Both the position numbers and the translations under genes were made by a program. Below, in pieces: positions 26,354 to 33,612 of a stretch of 48,176 bases of DNA. The first letter of the stretch is position 1; each line of letters starts with the position of its first letter. The stretch is taken from contig NZ_LDRT01000041.1 of NCBI RefSeq assembly GCF_001476655.1, positions 1 to 48,176 on the forward strand, read 5' to 3'. The DNA comes from Microbacterium testaceum. GTDB lineage: Bacteria > Actinomycetota > Actinomycetes > Actinomycetales > Microbacteriaceae. The notes beneath the pieces were generated by a model, which was not told the origin of the DNA, ran no database searches, and saw nothing but the letters and a program-made list of their open reading frames with translations.

Positions 26354-27664
26354 ATGGCCGCGAACGCAGAGCCCGGATTCTCGACCCGACAGGTCCACGT
26401 GGGGACCTCGTCCGCGCCCGCCTCGCCGCGTGCCCTGCCGATCTACCTCACGGCCGGCTTCACGTTCACCGACCTCGACGAGTCCGCCGAGCACTTCGGC
26501 ACCGGCGCGGGCTTCGGATACACGCGCACGGGGAACCCCACGGTGCACGCCGTCGAGGATCGCCTCGCGTCCCTCGAGGGCGGAGACCAGGCCGTCCTCG
26601 TCTCCAGCGGTCAGGCCGCGGTCACCGTCGCCCTCCTCGCGCTCGCCGGCGCGGGCGATCACGTCGTCGTCTCCGAGCACATCTACGAGGGCACCCGCGG
26701 GCTCCTTCTCGACAACCTCGCGCGGCTCGGCGTCGAGACGACGTTCGTCGACACCTCCGACCTCGACGCGTGGCGGGATGCCATCACCCCGCGCACGAAG
26801 GCGCTGTTCGCCGAGACCCTCTCCAACGCCCGGAACGACGTGCTCGACATCGCAGCCGTCTCCGCGATCGGCCGGGAACGCGGCATCCCCCTGGTGGTCG
26901 ACAGCACGTTCACGACCCCGTACCTCCTTCGTCCGATCGAGCACGGAGCGGCGATCGTCGTGCACTCCGCGAGCAAGTTCCTCGCCGGTCAGGGCGCGGT
27001 TCTCGGCGGCGTGATCGTCGACGACGGACGCTTCGACGCCGCGGCATCCGGGCACCTCTTCCCGCACCTCGTGCACGCGGACCGCCTCGGCGGGGCCAGC
27101 TACGCCGAGAAGCACGGCACCCGCGCCCGCGGCGCGTACATCCGCGAGAGCGTGGCTCCACGTTTCGGACCGACACCCTCGCCGCTCAACGCGTTCCTGA
27201 TCGGCCAGGGCATCGAGACGCTGAGTCTGCGTGTCGAGCGCCAGTCGCAGAACGCCCTCGCGGTCGCGCAGTGGCTCGAGGACCGTCCCGAGGTCGAGCG
27301 CGTCGACCACGTCGGACTCGCCTCTCACCCGCACCACGCACTCGGTGCGCGTTACCTTCCTCGCGGGACCGGCTCGGTGTTCACCGTGACATTGCGTGGC
27401 GGCCTCGAGGCGGCACGGCACGTCGTGCAGTCCGTGAAGCTCGTCACCCACATGACGCACCTCGGCGACGTGCGCTCGCTCGTCCTACACCCGCAGAGCA
27501 CCTCGCATTCGGCTCGCACGGTCGAGGAGCGCGAGCGTGCGGGCGTCTTCCCCGGCACGATCCGCCTGTCGATCGGCATCGAAGACATCGATGACCTCCT
27601 CGCCGACCTCGAGCAGGCGCTCGTCGGAGTGCCCGTCGCCGAGCGCGAGACGGTCGTGCTGTGA
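26354..27664 (+). CDS. O-acetylhomoserine aminocarboxypropyltransferase (sulfhydrylase)
   Basis: A PLP enzyme of the Cys/Met metabolism family that makes homocysteine from O-acetylhomoserine and sulfide. It starts STRQVHVGT, and has [20 protein letters not shown], the PLP lysine Lys208 in [12 protein letters not shown], and a C-terminal [19 protein letters not shown] typical of sulfhydrylases acting on acetyl esters. Length is 436 residues. The ATG at 26354 follows GGAAGGAG; an earlier in-frame start (26297) has no ribosome site. It overlaps the monooxygenase by 4 bp, suggesting coupled use of organic sulfur. It is divergent from leuCD. Confidence 0.9.
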   Translation: MAANAEPGFSTRQVHVGTSSAPASPRALPIYLTAGFTFTDLDESAEHFGTGAGFGYTRTGNPTVHAVEDRLASLEGGDQAVLVSSGQAAVTVALLALAGAGDHVVVSEHIYEGTRGLLLDNLARLGVETTFVDTSDLDAWRDAITPRTKALFAETLSNARNDVLDIAAVSAIGRERGIPLVVDSTFTTPYLLRPIEHGAAIVVHSASKFLAGQGAVLGGVIVDDGRFDAAASGHLFPHLVHADRLGGASYAEKHGTRARGAYIRESVAPRFGPTPSPLNAFLIGQGIETLSLRVERQSQNALAVAQWLEDRPEVERVDHVGLASHPHHALGARYLPRGTGSVFTVTLRGGLEAARHVVQSVKLVTHMTHLGDVRSLVLHPQSTSHSARTVEERERAGVFPGTIRLSIGIEDIDDLLADLEQALVGVPVAERETVVL

Positions 27665-28974
27665 GCCGCCTGCAGCACTTCGGCTGGTTCCTCGCACGGG
27701 GCTTCGGCCCGCACGGCTGGGGTCACCCGTACCTCCGCTGGAACCACCGCTGGACGGAACCGGGGCTGTACCAGGACTCGGCACGGACCCTCGAGCAGGC
27801 CGGCTTCGACCTCCTCATCATCGAGGACGCCCCCTCCCTCGGAAGCGCCGAGACCATCGACCTGCGGGTGCGCCACGCCTTCGGCGGCCCCAAGCACGAC
27901 CCGCTGCTGCTCGCCCCTTATCTGTTCGCGGCGACGCAGCACCTCGGGGTCGTGCCCACGGTGAACCCTGCGGCGTACCTGCCCTACACCGCGGCGCGAC
28001 AGTTCGCGACGCTGCAGCACCTCAGCGGACACCGCCTGGGTCTGAATGTCGTCACCGACACCGGCAGCGCGCGGCACTTCTCCACGGCTCCCCAGCTCGG
28101 GCACGACGCGGCCTACGACCGCGCCGAGGAGTGGCTCGACGGCATCCGACAGCTCTGGCGGAGCTGGGGCGAGGGGGCACTCGTCGTCGACGAGGAGTCG
28201 GGCGTGTACGCCGACGGATCGAAGCTGGATGCCGTCCGCCACCGCGGCGAGCATTTCGGCTTCGACGGGCCCCTGAACGCCGTGCCGTTCACCGACGGCG
28301 AGCCGGCGATCGTCTCCCCGGGCGGCTCGGGACGCGGACTGTCGTTCGCCGGCCACAACTCCGACGTGCAGCTCGCGCTGGCTCCCCTCGACGAGACGAG
28401 CATCCGCGCCTATCGCGGACGCATCCACGCCGCAGCCGAAGCCGCGGGACGCACCGCGGCCGACATCAAGATCCTCTTCGCGATCCAGCCCGTGCTCGTC
28501 TCGTCGCCGGAAGAGGCCGACCGTCTGGTCGCGGCATCCGCGGATCCGTCCGACGAGGCCCTCGTCGCGATCGCGCGCAAGCAGTCGAGCGATCTCGAGA
28601 CCGACCTGACCGGGCTCGACCTCGACGAGCCCCTCGACCGCTCGATCTTCGGCGAGCACGTGTCGGAGGGCAGCATCAAGAGGCTCGTCGGAAAGCACGA
28701 CGACGACGCTCCTCTGCGCACGCTGCTGGCCGCCCACGCGCGCCTCGGACGACTGAACGACGGCTCGGGCTTCGTGGGCACGGCCGACGAGTTCGCCGAC
28801 CGCATCGAGGAGCTGGGCACCTGGGGCAACGACGGCGTGCTGCTGTGGGGAGACCTGCATCCGGTCACCGTGCACCGCGTGCTCGACGATCTGGTGCCGA
28901 TCCTGCGGCGGCGCGGCATCCTGCGCGAGGAGTACGTCGGCGGCGGGCTCCAGGCCAACCTCCGCGCGTTCTAG
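27661..28974 (+). CDS. NtaA/SnaA/DszA-family FMN-dependent monooxygenase
   Basis: A luciferase-like monooxygenase of 437 residues from the long NtaA/SnaA/DszA branch, which uses reduced FMN from a separate reductase to oxidise chelates, sulfones or similar compounds. Family features are FGWFLARGFGPHGWGH at the N terminus, PTVNPAAYLPYTAARQFATL, RLGLNVVTDTGSARHFS, RHRGEHFGFDGPLN and IVSPGGSGRGLSFA. The GTG start overlaps the sulfhydrylase stop (GTGA). No flavin reductase or sulfonate transporter is nearby. A role in releasing sulfur from an organosulfur compound for the upstream enzyme is inference. Confidence 0.85.
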   Translation: MSRLQHFGWFLARGFGPHGWGHPYLRWNHRWTEPGLYQDSARTLEQAGFDLLIIEDAPSLGSAETIDLRVRHAFGGPKHDPLLLAPYLFAATQHLGVVPTVNPAAYLPYTAARQFATLQHLSGHRLGLNVVTDTGSARHFSTAPQLGHDAAYDRAEEWLDGIRQLWRSWGEGALVVDEESGVYADGSKLDAVRHRGEHFGFDGPLNAVPFTDGEPAIVSPGGSGRGLSFAGHNSDVQLALAPLDETSIRAYRGRIHAAAEAAGRTAADIKILFAIQPVLVSSPEEADRLVAASADPSDEALVAIARKQSSDLETDLTGLDLDEPLDRSIFGEHVSEGSIKRLVGKHDDDAPLRTLLAAHARLGRLNDGSGFVGTADEFADRIEELGTWGNDGVLLWGDLHPVTVHRVLDDLVPILRRRGILREEYVGGGLQANLRAF

Positions 28975-28998
28975 GTTTCGGGCCGGCGGCGACCCCTC

Positions 28999-29224
28999 GT
29001 CCCACTTATGGCCGGTTAGCGAGCACTCGACCGGCCAGAAGTGGGACACGCACCGCCAGAAGTGGGACAAGGGGCCGGCACCGCCTCGTCCCCTCCCTGG
29101 CGGGCCCGCAGGCGTTCTCGACTGCGGATGCCGCCCGCCCGGCCGAGCCCCCGTGTCCCACTTATGGCCGGTCGGCGCCCTCCCGACAGCCAGATGTGGG
29201 ACACCTACCCCCCAGAAGTGGGAC
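28999..29224. repeat. Duplicated palindromic module (six copies of a 13-bp core)
   Basis: The gap 28975-29269 holds two copies of one module about 156 bp apart. Each has GTCCCACTTATGGCCGGT on the plus strand (28999-29016 and 29155-29172), then two inverted copies of the core, CCAGAAGTGGGAC (29035-29047, 29056-29068, 29212-29224; the variant CCAGATGTGGGAC at 29190-29202). The first pair forms a 17/18-bp hairpin with a 13-nt loop. The region lies between the convergent monooxygenase and terC genes. No gene is seen here. Confidence 0.85.
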
Positions 29225-29269
29225 GAGCGGGAGACGCCCTCCGCGCGCAGCGCCGACGCCGCGCGCGGG

Positions 29270-30331
29270 TCAGTCGCGCTCGGGGCGCTCCACCGTCGAG
29301 GGGGTGCCCTTCTCGTCGGCGACGTCGGCGGCGGCATCCTGACGCCCCTCCGCCGCCGGCTCGCGACGCGCGGCGATCAGGCTCGCGACGGTGGCCACGG
29401 CCATCGACACGACGATCACCGCGAGCGACACCCAGGTCGAGATCTCGGGCGCCCACTCGATGGGCTCCCCGCCGTTGAGGAACGGCAGCTCGTTGACGTG
29501 CATCGCGTGCAGGATGAGCTTGACGCCGATGAAGGCGAGAATGAACGCGATGCCGTAGTGCAGGTACTTCAAGCGGTCGAGCAGGTCGCCGAGCAGGAAG
29601 TACAGCTGGCGCAGCCCCATGAGGGCGAACAGGTTCGCGGTGAAGACGATGAACGGGCTCTGCGTGATACCGAAGATCGCGGGGATCGAGTCGATCGCGA
29701 AAAGCAGGTCGGTCACCCCGATGGCCACGAACACGATGATCATCGGCGTGAAGAGCTTCTTGCCGTTGACGCGGGTGATGACTTTCTTGCCGTCGTAGGA
29801 GTCGCTCATCGGCAGCACGCGGCGCAGCGTCCGCACGATGAGGTTCTCCTTCTGCGCGTCATCGTCGTCGTCGCCCGGGAAGGCCTGTCGGATCGCCGTG
29901 TAGACCAGGAACAGTCCGAACAGGTAGAAGATCGGGCTGAAGTTCTCGATGATCGTCGCGCCGACCAGGATGAACGCTCCGCGCAGGACGAGGGCGATGA
30001 TGATGCCCACCATCAGGACCTCCTGCTGATACCGGCGCGGCACCGCGAACTGTCCCATGATCAGCACGAAGACGAACAGATTGTCGACCGAGAGGCTGTA
30101 CTCCGTCAGCCATCCGGCGACGAACTGCCCCGCGACCTCTCCCCCGGCGACGATCCACAACACGCCCGCGAAGATGAGCGCGAGCGTGACGTAGAACACG
30201 ACCCAGAGGGTCGATTCCTTGGCGGCGGGGATGTGCGGACGCTTGAGGATGATCAGCAGATCCGCGACCAGGATCAGCACGAGCACCACGAGCGTGATCG
30301 TCTGGAAGAGCGGGTCCAGCTGCAGCTCCAT
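29270..30331 (-). CDS. TerC/Alx-family integral membrane protein
   Basis: A 353-residue protein with about eight or nine membrane spans and the conserved acidic helices of the TerC family: LSVDNLFVFVLIMGQF and TDLLFAIDSIPAIFGITQ. Relatives are linked to tellurite resistance and to manganese export. A charged DDDDDAQKENL loop splits the two halves and the C terminus is acidic and hydrophilic. The ATG at 30331 follows an AGAAAGG ribosome site; the frame is open further upstream but not TerC-like. A TAAACT hexamer lies about 30 nt before the start. It is divergent from the ECF sigma gene. Confidence 0.92.
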   Translation of the reverse strand: MELQLDPLFQTITLVVLVLILVADLLIILKRPHIPAAKESTLWVVFYVTLALIFAGVLWIVAGGEVAGQFVAGWLTEYSLSVDNLFVFVLIMGQFAVPRRYQQEVLMVGIIIALVLRGAFILVGATIIENFSPIFYLFGLFLVYTAIRQAFPGDDDDDAQKENLIVRTLRRVLPMSDSYDGKKVITRVNGKKLFTPMIIVFVAIGVTDLLFAIDSIPAIFGITQSPFIVFTANLFALMGLRQLYFLLGDLLDRLKYLHYGIAFILAFIGVKLILHAMHVNELPFLNGGEPIEWAPEISTWVSLAVIVVSMAVATVASLIAARREPAAEGRQDAAADVADEKGTPSTVERPERD

Positions 30332-30508
30332 CGCGGGCCTTTCTCGGGGGGAAACGCTCGAGTTTATCGGCCGTCCCCCGCGCGGCGGGCGGCTTGTGCA
30401 CGTAGTGCTCATTGCGCGCGTACTTGCGTGAGACGATCGCGCGCGACGAGACACCTCTCAATGAGAGAGTGCTCGCACCGGCGACCGCCGGCAGGACGAA
30501 CGGATGCC

Positions 30509-31063
30509 ATGGCTGACGACGAGATCGACGACAGGGTCCTCGTGGCACGCGCCGCCGCGGGGTCGGAGATGGCTTTCCGGACGCTGTATCGCGCGTACGT
30601 GCGCCCCGTGTACTGGACGGCGCTCGGGTTTGTCGGCAACCCGGCCGACGCCGACGACGTCGTCCAGGACACCTTCGTCGTGGCATGGCGGAAGCTGCCG
30701 CGGATGACGCTCGAGGGCACGTCGTTGCTGCCCTGGCTGGCGACGATCTGCCGACTGCAGGCGGCCAACCGCCTGCGGGCGCGAGCGCGACACGGAGCCC
30801 ACGACGAGCTCGACACCGAGATGCCCGCGCGCATCGACGTCGAACGCGAGGTCGTGGAGGCCGAGATGGTGCGCGCCATCCTCGCGGAGATCCACGGCCT
30901 CGGTGAACTCGACCGGGAGATCTTCCGGTTGTGCGCCGCCGAGGGCTACGCCTACCAGGCTGCGGCCGAGCGACTCGGCGTCACCCACGGCACCGTGCGC
31001 AATCGCCTCTCCCGCATCCGCACCCGGGTGCGCGCCACCGCGATGGAGACGGAGACCCCATGA
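30509..31063 (+). CDS. ECF-type RNA polymerase sigma factor
   Basis: A 184-residue group 4 sigma factor. Region 2 is RTLYRAYVRPVYWTALGFVG followed by NPADADDVVQDTFVVAW at about residues 28-62. Region 4 is AYQAAAERLGVTHGTVRNRL near the C terminus, with a helix-turn-helix for the -35. The ATG at 30509 starts MADDEIDDRVLVARAAAGSE. Its stop overlaps the start of the DUF4349 membrane protein by 4 bp, the usual sigma/anti-sigma pairing. The target promoters are not identifiable here. Confidence 0.92.
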   Translation: MADDEIDDRVLVARAAAGSEMAFRTLYRAYVRPVYWTALGFVGNPADADDVVQDTFVVAWRKLPRMTLEGTSLLPWLATICRLQAANRLRARARHGAHDELDTEMPARIDVEREVVEAEMVRAILAEIHGLGELDREIFRLCAAEGYAYQAAAERLGVTHGTVRNRLSRIRTRVRATAMETETP

Positions 31064-32109
31064 CCACGCCATCCCTCCCCCCTCTCGACGACGACCGCAT
31101 CGACGCGATGGAGACCCGCATCTTCGCCCGCATCGACGACGTCACCCGGTCCGATCGACGGCGACGGCGCGCCCGGATCGGCGGATGGACCGCAGCGGCG
31201 GCCAGCGTCGTGCTCATCGCGGCGATCGTCGGCCCGGCGGTCCTGAACGGTGGGAGCCGTGCCCTGTTCGAGCAGTCCGCCGCAGGCGGCGGCGACCTCA
31301 CCGAGCAGTACTCGGGCAGCGCGGACAGCCTCCCCGCCGCCCCGTCCCTCGACGGCGCGCGGACCGAGACGGCTCCCGGCGGCGGGACCACCACCACTCG
31401 CGAGATCATCGCCAACGGGTCCGCCACCGTGGAGGCGGACGACGTCGACGCCGCCGTCTCGCGGATCTCGGATGCCGCGACCTCGGCCGGCGGCTATGTC
31501 GAGTCCTCGCAGGTCGGGGGCTCCTCCGGTGCCGTGCCGCTCGACGGTGCTCGGGAGGGCACGAACGGCGACCGGTCGACGGCGTGGGTCACGGTCCGCG
31601 TCCCCGCCGACACGCTCGCCGAGGTGATGGACGGGCTTTCCGCCGTCGGCACCGTCACCGCCTCGAGCGTGTCGAGGAGCGACGTCACCGACCAAGCGGT
31701 GGACCTCCGGGCGCGCGTCGCCGCCGGCGAGGCATCCGTGGCCCGTCTGACCGAACTGATGTCGCAGGCGGCGTCGGTGTCCGACCTCATCACGGCGGAG
31801 TCTGCGCTGGCAGAGCGGCAGGCGCAGCTCGACGCCGATCGTCAGCAGCTGACCCTGCTGGAGACCCAGGTCGCGATGTCGTCGCTGTCGGTCCAGGTCT
31901 TCCCCTCGAGCTCGACCGTGTCCGCCGACCCCGCGGGATTCGGAGACGGACTGCTGGCCGGCTGGAACGGCCTCGTCGCGGCGCTCAACGGCGTCGTGAT
32001 CGGGCTGGGTTTCCTCCTGCCGTGGCTCGCGGTGGCCGCGGTGGTCTGTGCTGTCGTCTGGGCGGTGCGGCGGGTGGTTCGCCGGCGTCGCGAGGCCCAC
32101 GAGGGGTGA
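31060..32109 (+). CDS. DUF4349-type membrane protein, possible anti-sigma factor
   Basis: A 349-residue protein. A cytoplasmic N-terminal segment (about 1-42, Arg-rich near the membrane) leads into a first span (GGWTAAAASVVLIAAIVGPA), an extracytoplasmic part with the DUF4349 pattern (ATVEADDVDAAVSRISDAAT, VRVPADTLAEVMDGL, a predicted coiled coil LITAESALAERQAQLDADRQ), and a second span near the C terminus (FLLPWLAVAAVVCAVVWAV) followed by an Arg-rich tail. Translational coupling to the ECF sigma gene suggests it holds or tunes that sigma. No zinc anti-sigma motif is present, so this is inference. Confidence 0.82.
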   Translation: MTTPSLPPLDDDRIDAMETRIFARIDDVTRSDRRRRRARIGGWTAAAASVVLIAAIVGPAVLNGGSRALFEQSAAGGGDLTEQYSGSADSLPAAPSLDGARTETAPGGGTTTTREIIANGSATVEADDVDAAVSRISDAATSAGGYVESSQVGGSSGAVPLDGAREGTNGDRSTAWVTVRVPADTLAEVMDGLSAVGTVTASSVSRSDVTDQAVDLRARVAAGEASVARLTELMSQAASVSDLITAESALAERQAQLDADRQQLTLLETQVAMSSLSVQVFPSSSTVSADPAGFGDGLLAGWNGLVAALNGVVIGLGFLLPWLAVAAVVCAVVWAVRRVVRRRREAHEG

Positions 32110-32167
32110 CCTGTCCGGGCGGTGCGGCGTCTCCGGCGACGCCCGGGCCACCCGCCCCGCGCACAGC

Positions 32168-32200
32168 AAAAAGGCCCCGACCATTCGGTCGGAGCCTTTT
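32168..32200 (-). terminator. Rho-independent terminator of tRNA-Glu
   Basis: Arms at 32168-32182 and 32187-32200 (AAGGCCCCGACC and GGTCGGAGCCTT, one mismatch) with a 4-nt loop and runs of A/T on both sides. It can work in both directions, ending tRNA-Glu on the minus strand and the sigma/DUF4349 operon on the plus strand. Confidence 0.85.
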
Positions 32201-32209
32201 CGCTGTTGG

Positions 32210-32282
32210 TGACCCCAGCGGGATTCGAACCCGCGTTACCGCCGTGAGAGGGCGGCGTACTAGGCCGCTATACGATGGGGCC
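32210..32282 (-). tRNA. tRNA-Glu (CTC)
   Basis: A 73-nt cloverleaf. Acceptor GGCCCCA pairs with TGGGGTC. The D arm is followed by an anticodon stem CCGCC/GGCGG with loop CTCTCAC, giving anticodon CTC. The T arm contains GGTTCGAATCC. CCA is not encoded. A promoter (TTGCAT/CATACT) lies upstream and a terminator downstream, so it is a single-gene unit. Confidence 0.95.
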
Positions 32283-32298
32283 GCGTCGCAACCGTTCA

Positions 32299-32326
32299 AG
32301 TATGCACCACAAAAACACGCATGCAA
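32299..32326 (-). promoter_or_regulatory. Promoter of tRNA-Glu
   Basis: On the minus strand TTGCAT (32321-32326) is separated by 16 bp from CATACT (32299-32304), 17 bp upstream of the mature tRNA 5' end. The AT-rich spacer contrasts with the surroundings. The rest of the 211-bp gap to the next gene shows nothing I recognise. Confidence 0.55.
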
Positions 32327-32493
32327 AATCGGGGCGGGATCGCCGCAGATCTCGGGCGTGTCCGGCCACGGTACCGCCATCGCGGAACAGAGGGAAGAGC
32401 ACGCCGAGTATCCCCAGACGGGCATATCTACTCCCCCGCGATCCCGCACGCCAGTGGTTGCCGCACCCTCGGGCGAAGAGTTGACTTTCGGGT

Positions 32494-33132
32494 ATGCGAG
32501 TAACCAAGCACGAACATGCCACCCTCGTCCTGGCCGAGTCGGGACATTCGCTCGTCATCGACCCGGGGAGCTTCACCTCGCCGATCGAGAGCCTCGATGC
32601 TCTGGTGGGCATCGTCCTCACGCACGAGCACGCCGACCACTGGACCCCGGATCACCTCACCCGTTTGCTCGACGTGCACCCCGGCACGCCGATCTACGGG
32701 CCCGAGGGTGTCCAGCGCGCCGCCGCGGGGTTCGACGTCACCGTCGTGCATCCGGGAGACACGCTCGACCTGGACCCCTTCCACCTCGAGTTCTTCGGTG
32801 GGGAGCACGCCGTCATCCACGAATCCCTCCCGGTCGTCGACAACGTCGGCGTCCTGGTGAACGACGCGCTGTACTACCCCGGGGACTCCTACACCGTGCC
32901 CCGGCACAAGAAGGTCGCACTGCTCGCGGCTCCCGTGGGCGCCCCCTGGTTGAAGATCGGTGACGCGATCGACTTCGTCCTCGACGTCAAGCCGGCTCGC
33001 GTCTTCGCAACACACGACATGACCCTGTCCGCCGCCGGGAAGCAGATGGGCGACGCGCGACTCACCTGGGCCGCCGAACAGAACGGCGGATCGTTCGTCG
33101 ACCTGAAGCCCGGCGACACGACGGAGGTGTGA
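32494..33132 (+). CDS. Metallo-beta-lactamase-fold hydrolase (UlaG-like)
   Basis: A compact 212-residue MBL-fold protein. The metal-binding THEHADHW (43-50; His44, His46, Asp48, His49) is intact, with further ligands probably in YYPGDSY and ATHDM. It lacks extra domains, resembling the UlaG/YtnP-like 'predicted Zn-dependent hydrolase' branch, whose substrates vary. The ATG at 32494 gives MRVTKHEHATLVL and has no ribosome site; TTGACT 7 nt upstream with TTGCCG 17 bp before that could be a leaderless promoter. It converges with the PTS operon and ends at a strong hairpin. Confidence 0.87.
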   Translation: MRVTKHEHATLVLAESGHSLVIDPGSFTSPIESLDALVGIVLTHEHADHWTPDHLTRLLDVHPGTPIYGPEGVQRAAAGFDVTVVHPGDTLDLDPFHLEFFGGEHAVIHESLPVVDNVGVLVNDALYYPGDSYTVPRHKKVALLAAPVGAPWLKIGDAIDFVLDVKPARVFATHDMTLSAAGKQMGDARLTWAAEQNGGSFVDLKPGDTTEV

Positions 33133-33255
33133 GGGCCGCGGGCGGGCCGAACTCCTGAACATCGGCCGCGGAGGCCGGGCATCGCGGGGTGTCCGCGAAG
33201 GCGCGGTCCGTTGCTCCGGAGTTCTGCCCGAGCCCGCGCACGTCCCGCGCACAGA

Positions 33256-33298
33256 AACACCAGATGCCACGACCCCTGGGGCCGTGGCATCCGGTGTT
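33256..33298. terminator. 16-bp hairpin between the hydrolase and ptsH
   Basis: AACACCAGATGCCACG (33256-33271) and CGTGGCATCCGGTGTT (33283-33298) pair at 15 of 16 positions around an 11-nt loop. It sits between convergent genes and can terminate both. The gap from 33133 also carries loosely inverted GGGCCGAACTCC / GGAGTTCTGCCC stretches. Confidence 0.75.
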
Positions 33299-33313
33299 CT
33301 GCGGAGCGCAGTG

Positions 33314-33583
33314 TTACTGCGCGTCGAGATCGGTCTCGAGAAGAGCGACGAGCTCGTCGAGCGCCTGCTCGGCACCCTCACCTTCGGCCTTGAGCGTCAC
33401 GACGGTGCCGTGACCGGCGCCCAGGCCCATGAGCGAGAGGATGCTGCCGGCGTTGAGGTCGGGGCCGCCCTGGGCCGCGATCGTGACGGGGACCTTCTTC
33501 TCCTGCACGGCCTGCACGAAGAGCTTCGCGGGGCGGGCGTGGAGGCCCGAGGCGCTGGCGATGGTGGCCTGACGTTCTGCCAT
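33314..33583 (-). CDS. ptsH: Phosphocarrier protein HPr
   Basis: The phosphocarrier of the PTS, passing phosphate from enzyme I to EIIA. The active histidine is His15 in SGLHARPAK, and the regulatory serine region is NAGSILSLMGLGAG (about 44-57). Length is 89 residues, with a GGAAGG ribosome site before the ATG at 33583. It is the last gene of the fru operon, so HPr supply is tied to fructose use. Enzyme I is not in this window. Confidence 0.95.
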   Translation of the reverse strand: MAERQATIASASGLHARPAKLFVQAVQEKKVPVTIAAQGGPDLNAGSILSLMGLGAGHGTVVTLKAEGEGAEQALDELVALLETDLDAQ

Positions 33584-33612
33584 GGTGAATCCTTCCGATT
33601 CGACGGGGGTGT

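Noticed and set aside
29153..30508. A long plus-strand frame leading into the ECF sigma gene
   Set aside because: It is antisense to terC and to the palindromic module; the sigma fold begins only at 30509.
30332..30508. A yybP-ykoY manganese riboswitch upstream of terC
   Set aside because: No recognisable paired CUGGGGA-type core is visible. Only a -10-like TAAACT and a short CTCTC/GAGAG hairpin are seen.
32283..32493. A hidden gene in the gap after tRNA-Glu
   Set aside because: The gap is relatively AT-rich, contains the tRNA promoter, and has no frame with a start, ribosome site and sensible protein.
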